Assembly (NCBI RefSeq): GCF_964656455.1
Contig: NC_135719.1
Span: 71,784,283-71,848,282, forward strand
Source of the DNA: Halichoerus grypus
Lineage: Eukaryota > Chordata > Mammalia > Carnivora > Phocidae
Reading direction: 5' to 3'
Length of the DNA: 64,000 bases
The position numbers and the translations under genes were made by a program. Below, in pieces: positions 25,116 through 36,980 of this stretch (position 1 is the first letter of the stretch; every line of letters begins with the position of its first letter). The notes under the pieces are model-generated. The model did no database searches. It saw only the letters and a list, made by a program, of their open reading frames with translations, and was not told where the DNA came from.

Positions 25116-27079
25116 TGCCCATCTCAGAGGATCCTACGTTTCCCTTCATGTCCTTTTAAGTGACTGACTGCCATTATCACTCCTTTTCATTTCCTTCTGC
25201 CTGATTCTTGACCCACTGGGCCAGAAGTCGACACACTAGAAGTCAGAAACCACTGAATTCTACATGAAACCTTTCCAAGGAGTAGAGTCATTCCCAGAAG
25301 AAGGGGATCTTTGTCCTCCCTGGCTTGGTAATGAGCCAGAGGGGCCATGAGATTGGCAGGAACCATCAACAGATACATAAAGGAGAGGCTTGCTCATTGG
25401 CTGAGCATCAGTGAAAGGGTGGGTGTGTTAGCACTGTCCACCCACGCTCCGAAGGTTCTAGAAGCAGAGGCAGACCGGTGGAATTGAGGCCAGGAATAAA
25501 ACGGGGGAGGAGCCCTCTTAAAGACCGCAGTGGGTGACTGGGCAGCAGAGGGAAAGAGCGCAGACATGGAGCTCGGTGGATAAATTCAAACACAGCTGAT
25601 TGCACTCGCCCTATGTGTATTCGCTCTCAACCTGCTTAAGCTCTCCAGCTCCTAAGTGTAACAGCGGCGCCACAGCAGTGGGGATCACAAGTCCAACACA
25701 GGGCTACGCCCCAGGCAGCCTTTCAGCATACGCTGGCTGTTGAGATCTCTTTCTCCCCTCCAGCAGCCAACCCAACCTCCCTTTTTTCTTCTTAGTTCAG
25801 GCTGCTGTAGAAGTATGAAAACTTTCTAGAGTCTGGCCGTTGGCACATGCCTAGATAAATGTCCAACATGCCAAAGAATGGCAATAGTTGGGAAAGAGAT
25901 CTTGAAGTGGATTATTTTGTGATTAGATATTTCTTGTCACATTTTATTTTTCTAGAAAGAAGCCGTGTATGGCTGGTAATCAACGCAGTCAGCATGCTTT
26001 GCCTTTGTCCGTGCTATGGCTGCGGCTGATGCTGATCTGCAGGGCGGGTCAGAGGGGTGGGCTGGGGCCAGCTTGCTAGCTTCTGTACCAGCTGACCTCC
26101 CTCACCTGGGTGCTGGCCTGTCGCTTTGGACATTTTTGTTTCTGCAGTATAAGGGGTTCCGATTAATGTCCCTCCAGTGAGCGAGTTTGCCTTTTTATAA
26201 ATAATCTCAGCTTTCTGCTGTTTTGTCCGTAGGTTAAACCTTGTGGGCTCATCCATCTCGATTTGCTCTTCTCCCTGGGGTTTGCCAACATCTTCATTTA
26301 CAAGTCTTCTTCAGATTTCTTTCAGGGGTCTTTTGTTCTCTTTTCTACATTGCTAACTAGAATGTAAAATTAAATCTAAAGTGACCAAGCACGGATCCCA
26401 GGACACCCCACTAATCACCTCTTCTTTCTGGAGACTTGCCAGAGTCTCACCTTTCCTTCATAATCTTCTGTTACTATTCAACCCACGTGACTTGCTCCCT
26501 CTGCCCATTTGAACCATTTTGGCAATTAAAATTTCATGAGTTGCTGTACTAAATAAATGCTGCAACTCAAGTCCAAGAACGCAACATCTGCTATGTTTCT
26601 TTCCTCCTATCATACAGTTACCCTTTCCAAAACAAAAAAAAATAAGCTGTCATGTTGTTGCATTTTTTGTCCTTAAGCAAACCTTTTTTTTTTTTTTTTT
26701 TTTTTGCTTATTGCCTGAGAATTCTCCTGTCCTAGATAAATTTACAAATTATATTTTTACTTCTGACTCTTTTTACTTTGCTCATTATAGACCTACAGGG
26801 GCTGGTTAATTTCAGGACACATGTCCAGGCACTTTCATTTTCCACTCCTTTCCACCCCTCTGCTAGCCAATAAATCCTGAGAAATAATGAAACCTTTCCC
26901 TGATTTCTTACCTGGGTCTTTGAACATCCCAAACTATTTATTACTTGGCCCCTTTGATTTGTAAATGTTCAGGTTGTCCAACACCTGCTTTTTGTGTTAT
27001 TTTCCATCAGCTCTACTTGTAGAGTCTTTGAAGTGATACCATGGCATCCAATTTCTTTTATATAGAAAAGTCCTTATCT
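25116..27079. other. Intergenic stretch, nothing recognised
   Basis: No gene is visible. It holds a 22-base T-run at 26684-26705 preceded by an A-run near 26630-26642. Confidence 0.4.
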
Positions 27080-27265
27080 GGGAGCAGCGGTTTTTAGCCA
27101 GAGGTACACATTAGAATCTAGGGTGGAGCCTTTTAAAAATACAGACGCCCAGGCAGCCCCTCTCTGCAAGGTATTCTGATTTAGTAGGTTTGGGGTGGGT
27201 TCTGGCTATCTATATGTTTTTTAAAACTTCCAAATTGGTTCTAAGGGCACCCTGGTTGAGAGCCG
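27080..27265. repeat. MER5A-like MITE
   Basis: TAGCCAGAGGTACACATTAGAATC, GGAGCCTTTTAAAAATACAGACGCCCAGGC and GATTTAGTAGGTTTGGGGTGG are MER5A signatures. Confidence 0.85.
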
Positions 27266-28069
27266 TATTTCAGAGGAAGTCCCAGGTCTGCACCACCCTG
27301 ATCGGCTCCAGAAGACCCCTGGGCCCTGGTCCACAAACTTGCACCCTGGGCTCTGGCTTCTATTACCTTGCCCTGCCTGGAGGAGGGTCCATCTGAGCTG
27401 GAGGGTGTGTATGTGGGGAAGGTGAGGGGCAAACAGGAAAGGAGGGCTTTTTAGGTGGAGAGAAGAGCAGGATGAAGGGCACAGAGGCAGGGAAACAGAA
27501 GCTTGGCAGTGTTGGGGGAAGAGCCCGCTGTTGGGGGCGAGCACAGCCTGCCTGATAGAGAGTACTGCGTAGGACTGGGGGGAGGCCAGCCCTGAGGTTT
27601 TGCCAGGTAACAGGCGGCGAATCCCAGTGACCTCGCCTCTGTAAATAAAGCCAAGTCCTATCTTTCTTTTTTCATTATGTCCAGGACAGACGATTTAGAA
27701 CCCAGAGCTTTTTGGAGCAACCAAGAATACATTTTGCTTTTCATGCTCTTTCTTAGGGGGGATTATAATACTGATAGCTTCTTCCACACATTTTGCCCAG
27801 AGGCCTGCCTCCAGCTAAGGTGATCCCCTGGATCTTTGCACCAGGGCTCTGCCACCTCCCAGCCAAGGCAACCAACAACAGGAAACCACAGGCGGGACTC
27901 CCTATTCAGGATGGGCTTTCTGTCAATGCCTATTTTCTTTTGTTTTATTTATTTATTTCAAATTTTTTATTTTATTTTATTTTTGCTGAGATCTATAGAT
28001 TTCCCTTACAAGATGAGGAAGGATAGGATAAGGAACAAAGAGCACGTTTATCTTTTAATCTTTCCCCAA
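27266..28069. other. Intergenic stretch with a T-rich patch
   Basis: No gene is seen. 27940-27985 is a (TTTA)n-like low-complexity patch. Confidence 0.4.
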
Positions 28070-28225
28070 ATGTACTTGGACGGGCATTATTATCCACATT
28101 TTATGGCCATGAATATTGGGGCTTGAAAGAGGTTAAGTAACTTGCCCGCAGTCACAAGATAGTGGTGGAACTGGGTTGGAGAACTGGGTCCCTCTGGCCC
28201 CGAAGCCCTGCTTTTTCCATTACAC
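28070..28225 (-). repeat. MIR SINE, antisense
   Basis: ATTATTATCCACATTTTATGG, GAGGTTAAGTAACTTGCCCGCAGTCAC and CCATTACACCGCTTG match a reversed MIR. Confidence 0.8.
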
Positions 28226-28748
28226 CGCTTGTGCCGGTCTGGGTGGAGGATTGGCCAGGGGCTGTGGAGGCATCCCTGGTGAGGTTAAGCCTCATTTGCA
28301 TTTTTTATCAGACACCAGTCTTAGGGCATGTCTGGGCTTCTTGGAGGATTTGGGGCATATTTAAGGCAGCTGACAGTGGAGGTAGTGTCTGGAAGACCGA
28401 TAATGAGGTGAAGCTGGGACGGTTACAACTTTGCCTCTTGTGCAGTTTTGCCCAGGGCCGCCCTAGCACCCAGGGCTGATGCTCCCGCCGAGGCTTCGCC
28501 ACTCCTTTGGCATCTGCACATCTGCTCTCTCCAAGTTCAGTCTTGTCTTCCTGCTTGGCGGCGGCGGAGGGGAGGGAAACAGGTGCAGCTCTGTAGATTT
28601 TCTTGAGTTCCAGGTAATCCTTTTCTCGGGATGGTTCTGGCTGGTGTTTCCCTTTCTCAGCACTCCTGGGAGCATCTAAGGGACGGATGAGCCCACAGCA
28701 CGGCTCTGTCTGTGGTGTGCAGGCGGCTAGGTTTGGAGACAGTCTCCT

Positions 28749-28905
28749 TTTTTTTTTTTTTTAAATATTTTATTTATTTGACAGAGAGAGAGACACACAC
28801 ACAGCGAGAAAAGGAGCACAAGCAGGGGGAGTGGGAGAGGGAGAAGCCCAGGCTTCCCGCCAAGCAGGGAGCCCGATGTGGGGCTCGATCCCAAGACCTC
28901 AGGAT
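28749..28905 (-). mobile_element. CAN-SINE, antisense, missing its head
   Basis: Poly-T, ATTTTATTTATTTGACAG, GAGA body and GGGGCTCGATCCCAAGACCTCAGGAT, then it stops before the A-box region. Short flanking copies of AGTCTCCT at both sides suggest it inserted already 5'-truncated. Confidence 0.88.
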
Positions 28906-28929
28906 GGAGTCTCCTGATAAATCTCTGAG

Positions 28930-29040
28930 CCGCTAGAATATAAGTTCCATGAGGGCACCGTCTAGGTCTACGTATCTTTAGCACCTAGTGGAGGGCCTGA
29001 CCTAGAGCATGGGCTTTCAAAATAGTTGTTGAATAAACAC
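28930..29040 (+). repeat. L2 3' end
   Basis: AGAATATAAGTTCCATGAGGGCA through TAGCACCTAGTGGAGGGCCTG to GTTGTTGAATAAAC is the typical L2 terminus. Confidence 0.75.
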
Positions 29041-29247
29041 AGGTGTTCTGGTTCCACATGGACTTTTCTTCAATTAATGGTCCTACAGCAAAGAGATTTC
29101 CCCCATTCTACAGACAGAGTGGAGAGGGATTAAATCCTCTGTACCACCCTTATTGATTACTGTTAGTTTTCTTGTGTCATCATGCAGTCTCTTTAGGATC
29201 CCTTTGTCCCTTTCAGTTCTCCAATCCATTCCCCTTGGTATATTCTT

Positions 29248-29450
29248 TTTTTTTTTTTTTTTAAGATTTTATTTATTTGACAGAGAGAGACAGAGAGCAC
29301 AAGTAGGCAGAGAGGCAGGCAGAGGGGGTGGGAGAAGCAGGCTCCTCCCCTGAGCAGGGAGCCCGATGCAGGGCTCGATCCCAGAACCCTGGAATCATGA
29401 CCTGAGCGGAAGGCAGACGCTTAACCCACTGAGCCACCCAGACGCCCCAC
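29248..29450 (-). mobile_element. CAN-SINE, antisense
   Basis: Poly-T, AAGATTTTATTTATTTGACAG and reversed head GAGCCACCCAGACGCCCC. Perfect 17-base duplication CCCCTTGGTATATTCTT at 29231-29247 and 29451-29467. Confidence 0.95.
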
Positions 29451-29467
29451 CCCCTTGGTATATTCTT

Positions 29468-30539
29468 GCCTTTTTGTCACATTGCAGAGAAAAACCAGGT
29501 GAAGAGGGAGGGAGAGACCGTCCATACACGTTGGTGACTTACCGAGAACAAAATCATGGGTCCCGTTTGCTTTGAGGGACTCCTCATGGCCAGGCCAGGA
29601 CCTCCTTGGTTGGAAAGGGCAGGGCAGCAACAGGGCCTGACACTTCTCACTGAAGGGAGGGCACACAGAAGACCCACAAAGGGCTCATCTGTCCTTGGAG
29701 CATGACTGGAGTCTCCTCCTTCCTCAGCACACAGTGTCTTCCCTGAAGTGTGGAGTAGTGGTGGGGGATGGTGTGTCTGTCTTAAATCTCACTCCATAAA
29801 GCCTTCCAATTGCCCATCCAGGTGTTTAAACTATCTTGGGGGTGGGGGTAAGGACCTGGGAAAATGAGAATGCTTGATTTTTATTCCAACCTAGAAAACG
29901 TCAGAGGTTTGGCGGGAGGAACGGGGGGGTCAGATTCTTTGAACAGATTTGGTGTGTTTGGGCTCTGCTGAGAGTGAGCGCGTATGCACAGGGGACGGTT
30001 TGCACACGAAGCATAACTTCGCATCACCATTAGTTTATCCAAATATAAAACCTTACTTTTAAAAAGCATTCCCTCCCCCTTAGTATTAGGGCTGGGTTAC
30101 TCCTTCCTATTGCCTAGAAATTCTTGGTGGTGTCATCTAAATGAGTTTCTTTTATTTGAATTCTTTTCCTCTAATGCTTGTGATGAAGGCCTGAGGATTT
30201 TAGGATTTTGAGGTGGGAATGATCAAGCAAATTCCTTCTCCCTGAATTGTCAAAGTAAGCCAAAGAAACCAGACATCTTCAAGAGTGAAGTTGTTAACTA
30301 AGAAAAATCAACCAAAGCGAAGCAAATGACGAGAAAGCAAAGGAAAGCAGACTAAAACCACACATCTCTAAGATACTTAGCCACTGTGGAATGGAATTCC
30401 AGACGGCCGAAAGGTACCTTAAAATTGTAAATTAATACTAAATTCCACTCTACATCAAGCTTGCCAAGAGATCATTTATGCCTTTCTTGAAATATCCAGT
30501 GCTAGAGATCTCACTGTTATTTTATTTTATCTAAAAATC
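29468..30539. other. Intergenic stretch, nothing recognised
   Basis: No coding signal or repeat I can name. Confidence 0.4.
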
Positions 30540-30870
30540 GGTCTGGCTGTGAGATAGAATTTTTACTCAAACGAAATTTGACTGTTTTCTTGCACTTTCC
30601 TCTTACATTCACCTCTGGGTCATTGAATTTCTCTTACACTTTATAGTTCTTTAAGTGACTTGTTTGTGGACCATTTATAGTTTTAGAGTTCTGTATCCTG
30701 CTGTTTTCACTTGTTATATCGTGAATACTTTCCCACATCACTACATATGTTTCAAAAATATGAATTGTCATGGCTGTGAAGAATTCTAGGTCATTATTTT
30801 AGTTATTCCCTCTTATTGAACGTTCAGGTGCTTTATAGTTTTTAAAACTATAATGCCACAACAGCAAACT
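30540..30870 (-). repeat. Possible ancient L1/L2-like remnant
   Basis: ATCGTGAATACTTTCCCACATCAC, then CATGGCTGTGAAGAATTC and GTGCTTTATAGTTTTTAA, resembles the reversed LINE text around the GCTGCATAATATTCC motif. Very diverged. Confidence 0.35.
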
Positions 30871-30999
30871 CAAAACTCTGATTTCCTCTCTCATTATTTC
30901 CTTAGACTGTCTTGAATGTGAGACCATGGGGTCAATGTTTGTGTGTGTGAATGTTTTTTAGGATTTTTTCACCTATTGTTTCAGATCATGCCCCAAGGA

Positions 31000-33900
31000 A
31001 ATAGACTCCGAGCTAGAGATTTGTGTGTAGGAAATTTACTAGGGAGTGCCCTCAATATCTGTGAGAGAGTGAGTTGAAGGGCTGGGCAGAGGAAGAAGGT
31101 GAGCTATGATGTATTACAACAATGACCTCAGCTGATCATGGGGAGATCTGGAGTTTGAAGGTCCCTTTACAATTATCCCAAACTGAGGTGCAGGGGCTAA
31201 GCCTTTGGACTCTGGCCACTCATTGGCTGTTGGTGCCTCCTGAAGGGAGGGAGCAGGCATGACCTTAGGTGAGGCGTCTCCCTTGAGCCAGGGACGATTC
31301 TTGGAGAAGGACTCAACTGCTAGCTTTCAGCAGCTAATGATCCTGGCAACTGGGGGAATGAATCCTCAGAACTGAAGTGGGGAATCAGGTAGTGTATCAC
31401 AGCATCCACTGAAGTCACTCCTTGCATCTCTTGGACCCACATGTTTCTTATAAAAAAGTCATCCTATCTGGGAACAGATCCGCTAGAATTCTGGTCAACC
31501 TTGTTTCCTAGGGAAATGTACAAAAGGAAGTTTAATGGGAGAAATTATAGTGTTCATCGATGCACCTGCTCTCAGGGACACCTGACGCTCCATCAAATCC
31601 TTCCTCTACAACTCATTGTAGATTCACCTCCCCCTTAGTTACAAGTTCTGCTGGTCCAGGGGGATACCTGGTGGGTGACCCAGATCCTCAGCCTTGAAGG
31701 AGGTGAGCTCCTGGCCATCATGCTCTTCTCAAGCCATGACTCCGCTCTTGTCCATTTACCATTACAATTGGTTAGGGGATTACCAAGAGAAGCCCCAGAG
31801 CTCCTTCTCATTGCCAAACATAGTCTTCTCTGTCTTCATTGTGTAACAACAGCCCAACCTTCTTCTGATGATCATGGTCAGTTGTCCCTGCAAAGATGAT
31901 GTCTTTCCTTGCCTGTTGATCTCTTGGCACAAGAAGTCCAAAGTGTCTGGGTAGCAGCCTTAGCTTAAAGTTTAGCAGGATTCCTGCAGTGTCCCTGGTG
32001 GAAGTATTTATGTTCTTGGAGCCAGAATCTCTATATCCTCAGAGCCAGGAATTTATGGAGGGCATATCTTCCCTGGGTAGATCATCGGGTGGTATGGTAA
32101 GTGGAACTACCATACTTTCATCCTGAACCATATATTCTATATAGAGAGGACACAGTACCATATACTACTTATTGATTAAGGGGGTTCACTGCATCCTGAA
32201 GGATAATACCCCACCCTTAAGCATAAACCATAATGCTCTTCAGCAGTACCCTCAAAAGGCTGTTTCTTCACCCTGTAAAATCAAAAGCTTCTGGGTGGTA
32301 CAGTATGTCACAAGACCAGCGAATCCCATGATCACATGCTCGTTACTGTTCCTATTCTGTTTTAAGTGAGCTCCTTGGTATGATGGGATAGTGTGGGGGA
32401 TCCTGTGTTAGTGAGCTAAACATGAGGCAAGCCCTCAGACAGTGATGCTGGATGAGGGTCTACAGGCAGGAAAGGCAAATCCCTACCTTGAGTATGTGCT
32501 GCTTTCATTCAAGATAGATTGCTGACTTCAATGTAATTAGTTAGTCTCTTTGAAAAATGGTTCTATATACCAGGGGCGTGGCAATGACCTCTGTTCCTAT
32601 AGCTGGACATTCAGCAGCAACAGGAGATAGGTCAGCTTTTATTGCAAGCTGGATTTATGCATAGCCTCCATCCCTGCCACCCTGACTACTGTTGACATGC
32701 CTGTTGTACCAGCACTGGGGTGGTTAATGAGAGAGGCTGTCTGACATCAACTGGCCAAGTCATTCTGTCTACTTGACTGTAAAGTGCCTCGTCCCTGGTG
32801 AGTGCTTTTTGGTGGGATTAACATGGGATCCAGAAATCTCTGCACTTCATGCCCGGTTCCATATTCTTCTTCACCAGACTGCCTTGTCCCTCATCTTTTA
32901 ATCTTTCTCCTTTCAGGTCACCAACCAACCAGCCAGGTTATTGACTGCTACTTATAAGTTTGTATGTATTTCACAAAGCGAGGGACCAGGTGCCTCTCCT
33001 GAAGTCCATTGGGAGGATGTCCTCTCACTACCATCTCTCAGGATAAATCTTGAATGGGACTGAGAACCCTAGAATCCATTTCTAGTTTGCATTTATCATC
33101 AGGTTGACCCACCTGTGAACAAAGTTTGGCTTTTTTTTTTCTCCTCCATCAGCTAGACATCAGAGGTCCCCATGCAGCCACAGGAACAATGGTGAATGAC
33201 TCTGTACCCATCAGTCTCCAAAGGGTTAGAGTAAATGGCCATAAGACCCTGTAGGGAAGACTGAGGTAATTGGCACCTCATACACTTACTGAGGCATTGC
33301 AGGAGCATTCTGTTTGGGTACCTGGCCTTTCCTGCAGTCAAAAGGTAGAAGATCTGAAAACTGGTTTAACTCTGGAAACTGGGCAAGAGATCACAGCCTT
33401 TTATTAGGTGGTTGCCCTTAGCTTCCTGATCATCCAGTCCTGGTTTCTTTCAACAATACAGATTGAGAAATATTTGCATTGACAACCCATCTTTCTTGCC
33501 CTTAGGGAGTCACTGTTCTATTAACCATTCCATAGCTCCCTCCCTGTTTGGCATCCCGGCTGCCCTTCCAATTTGCTGTTCAAGACAGTTACTGCACTCA
33601 TCCCGTTTCTGGTCCATTAAGTGCTACTATTTGGCCTCTCTTATGTCTATTATTTCCTATCATCTCCATTGCTTTCAGGGGGCCCAGTTCTGTAGCCGCA
33701 TCTGCTCTCGTCAGCCCGGCCAAAAGAGGACAGTCACCGCTAAGCTTCTCGCTGCTGCTCTACCTGGTACATTTCTCATCACTCTGGTGAATGCAGTGTC
33801 CTCCTGGCCACCTGCAGAACATAATCTGCTCTTAGGTTTTCCGGCTTCATTGTCTGCTCCGCCTCATGCCTGCCTCTTTGGAACTTAGATCTCTTCTTCC

Positions 33901-34440
33901 ATGATATATCACGGTAGTCTGGCTTTTCTGTTTTAGTTATTGCAAAACATTGCTTTCACCTAGTTTCCAAGAGCTGTTCTAGCAGAATGTTAACCCCATC
34001 AACTTGGGGGCTAACCAGGGTTGATAAATCCTGTGTCAAAGACAGTGCTTTCATAGCAATGATCTCTCCCTTATTCAAATTCGTATTCCACTCTCCTCGA
34101 TGTGGCTCTCTCAGGATCTGGTCCCAGTTAAAGTTGACTGACTCCTGCTGCCACGTGTTGTCTGGGACCTGCAGCCCTTTTGGGGTAGGGTCTCTTTCCT
34201 CTCAGTGCAGATTTAGCCCTTTCCTGGCCAGGTTAGGTTGCAACTTGACTCTCTGGTGGCCATGAGGAGAGATGGGCTAGATCCTGACAGAGACCATGTT
34301 ATCTTGCCAGGCAGAGACTCCTGAGTTGTCTTCAAGTAAGGGAGGAACATTAGCTTTAGCGGGAATGAGGCTTGGGTCAGTTGTATATCTCTAAGAAAGA
34401 ACTTCACTTCTATGCCAGTTTCTTTCATTCATCATCGTCC
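31000..34440 (-). repeat. Probable decayed endogenous retrovirus internal region (ERVL/MaLR-like), antisense
   Basis: About 3.4 kb free of other repeats. Several strings resemble the internal part of old mammalian ERVL/MaLR proviruses in reverse, for example the blocks around 32060-32340 and 32400-32830. Every frame is broken by stops and no gag, pol or env ORF survives. No flanking LTR pair is recognised, so the borders and family name are uncertain. It is inert as a virus. Confidence 0.45.
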
Positions 34441-34490
34441 TGTCTCTGGTTTTGATTCCCTCTTGCCTTCTCCAAAGTTTGACTGCTTGA

Positions 34491-34680
34491 GGCACCTGGG
34501 TGGCTCAGTCGGTTAAGTGCCTGCCTTCGGTTCAGGTCATGATCTCAGGGTCCTGGGATCCAGCCCCACATCAGGCTCCCTGCTCAGCGGGAAGCCTGCT
34601 TCTCCCTCTCCCTCTGCAGCTCCCCCTACTTGTGCTCTCTCACTCTCTCTCTGTCAAATAAATAAATAAAATCTTTAAAA
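34491..34680 (+). mobile_element. CAN-SINE
   Basis: GGCACCTGGGTGGCTCAGTCGG head, CTGCCTTCGG block and AAATAAATAAATAAAATC tail. Target-site duplication AAAGTTTGACT at 34474-34484 and AAAGTTTGACT at 34681-34691. Confidence 0.95.
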
Positions 34681-34766
34681 AAAGTTTGACTTCTCATTTT
34701 CCTGATGTATTATAGTGACTCTTCCTCTTCTAATTAGAGAGAACAGAGGACTTCCTCAATCTTTAA

Positions 34767-34820
34767 CTTCTCCTCTAATAGTAACCTATAGTATCCTTCT
34801 CCTCTAATAGTATCCTATTC
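34767..34820. repeat. Tandem duplication of about 29 bases
   Basis: CTTCTCCTCTAATAGTA starts at 34767 and again at 34796, each followed by related ACCTATAGTATC and TCCTATTCCATC. Confidence 0.7.
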
Positions 34821-34855
34821 CATCCTATTTCCATTTCTCTCTCTGTCTTGCTCAT

Positions 34856-34858
<3 letters not shown>

Positions 34859-34925
<67 letters not shown>
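34859..34925. repeat. (CT)n(CA)n compound microsatellite
   Basis: About 14-15 CT units run directly into about 18 CA units. Likely polymorphic. Confidence 0.97.
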
Positions 34926-34928
<3 letters not shown>

Positions 34929-36912
34929 CCTGTTGAAAACAAACAGCATATAGCCTGGCAAGCTGCTGGAGCAGTTTCTCAGTACCAATAGCCTTTGCCT
35001 AGAGTCAGCTTCTCCAGTGAAATGGCCACCCTTTGCAGCTCTCATTGGCACCACCCTCGGCTCATTGCCCTAGTGCAGTAGCAAGATACATTTCAGCTGT
35101 GCTGTCCACTCCGACCTTAAGTTGCCACAGGGCACCAATAAATCTTTTTTTTTTTTTTTTTTTCACTTTGCCTCCTTTCTTGCTCTATCCCTGCTACCTC
35201 CTTCCCTTAGGCCATGCATAGTTCTTTGGAAATTCTTGGAAAATAGCTGCCAGCAGTCTAGCTCCTCCAAAGTTATTGGTTTGTTGTCTATCCAGCAAAC
35301 AGAAAACTTGGAAACATTTTAGAGAATTTCTTACCTTTCCTACCTTCCAGTCTCTGTAGCAAGGCCAAACTGGGATTCTACTCCAGAATCTGAACACAAG
35401 AAATCAGCTTAGGAACCACCTAGGCCTGTTGGTTCCTGGGCATTCTTGGGATTGGAGAATGTTTCTGTCTGGCCAAAAATGCTCAGCTGGCTGCAGGCCT
35501 TGGAGGGCAAGACAAGGACAGCTCTAAAGACAGAAGCAAAACTGTACCCTGTGTTCTGAGTCTGCCATTAAAACAGAACAGGAAAAGACACACATCTTTT
35601 AGGTCCTGGGTTAATTCTGTATAAAGATGAAATGCTGTAAAGGTCACACATTCACGAAGGAACTTTCTCTATGAACTGCCAAACTTCTTGTGGTTGTCTT
35701 TCCATTGAGAAAGTTAAAAGTTCATTCTTTGGGATTTTTGGGTGGCCATTCAGCTCAACAATGCAGAAGCTTTGTTTCTTTTATGTTTGGCCTTGTGGCC
35801 TTTAACCCAAGACAAGGCAACTTTCTCCTCTCTCTGAGATCATATCACACCTGATTTGCCAAAATGGCAGGCACTTTTCTCCCTGGGAAAATGTGATATT
35901 TGGTTTCCTCAAATTGTTTATGGGACACAAAAAATTAGGGAATCAGAAGACTGGCTTTACTCTTCAACTTTTTTTTTTTTTTTTAACCCCATCACACTTT
36001 GAATAAATGTTTTTCTGGGAGAAGTAATCTACTTCTCTATTCACAAAAGACAAGTTATCAGAGAATAATTTACCAGGAAAGACAATAACATTTTAGGGTG
36101 AGGATGTTGCTTCTTTCCCGCTTAAAGGGCTTTCTATTCCCATAAGGTTTTCAGCTAAGCCTTAGGAATCTGGAATGCAGTGGGTTTGGCCCAAATCATG
36201 GGCAAGCCCTGATGAAAAATGTCTCCAGGGATTGCTCATCCTTACATAAAGGAGGCAGAGTCATAGACCTATGAGTCTTCTCCCAAAGTCTTTGCTGATA
36301 TCCAATGAGGGGGGAACCTGCTATGGTTGACTCCTGAAAAGCGAAGAAAATAGCAGGGACCACAAACCAAGACTTTCTGTAAATATTTACCAACAAGGGG
36401 TTCTTGGTGAAACAAAGAATGGCTTTTCTACAGTTTGATTGAATGAGTAAAACAGATAATTCTTGCCTATTCTTACTTGCCTAACTACCACCACCCTCTC
36501 CAATCAAGCTATAAGTCTAGGCTACAAATCCCCAAATCTCCAAGGGTTAGACTATGACCAGTGACTACTGATTGGCCATAGATGCTCACCACCATGTAAA
36601 CTTAGGAAAAGGTATGACTAAGGAGATACAAGGCTTGAAAACTCTCTTTTGGTTCCTTTGCTTGATTAATTTGAGCCTGTGAGGGCAGGTGGACATTCTC
36701 ATGAGAGGGACCCTGGAGATATTTGTACTTGGCATCCTTCATGGATTCTCCCATATGTCAGATTATCAATATTACTCCTTATTTTAATATAGTGAATCCT
36801 GCTCATTAGCACACTTTTGGAAGGCTTACTGTGTACAAAGTATTCTCCAGACGTTGTAGAACATACAGTATGTTGAGTAAGGAATAGTTCTTGCTCTTAG
36901 GCAGTTTAAAGT
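34926..36912. other. Intergenic stretch, nothing recognised
   Basis: T-runs lie at 35145-35163 and about 35971-35985. No gene or named repeat is seen. Confidence 0.4.
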
Positions 36913-36980
36913 TGTGTGTTTGTGTGAGAGAGAGAGAGAAAGGGAGAGAGAGAGACAGAGGGAGATTGAGAATGAGAGAA
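36913..36980. repeat. GT/GA-rich low-complexity tract
   Basis: GTGTGTTTGTGTG followed by an imperfect (GA)n run to about 36980. Confidence 0.85.

Noticed and set aside
26684..26705. Long T-runs (also 35145-35163, 50366-50381) as terminators or SINE tails
   Set aside because: No tRNA or SINE body is attached and no Pol III gene precedes them. They look like plain homopolymers.
33463..33888. 141-codon plus-strand open frame
   Set aside because: It lies in the probable antisense ERV interior and has no recognisable protein similarity. Probably chance.
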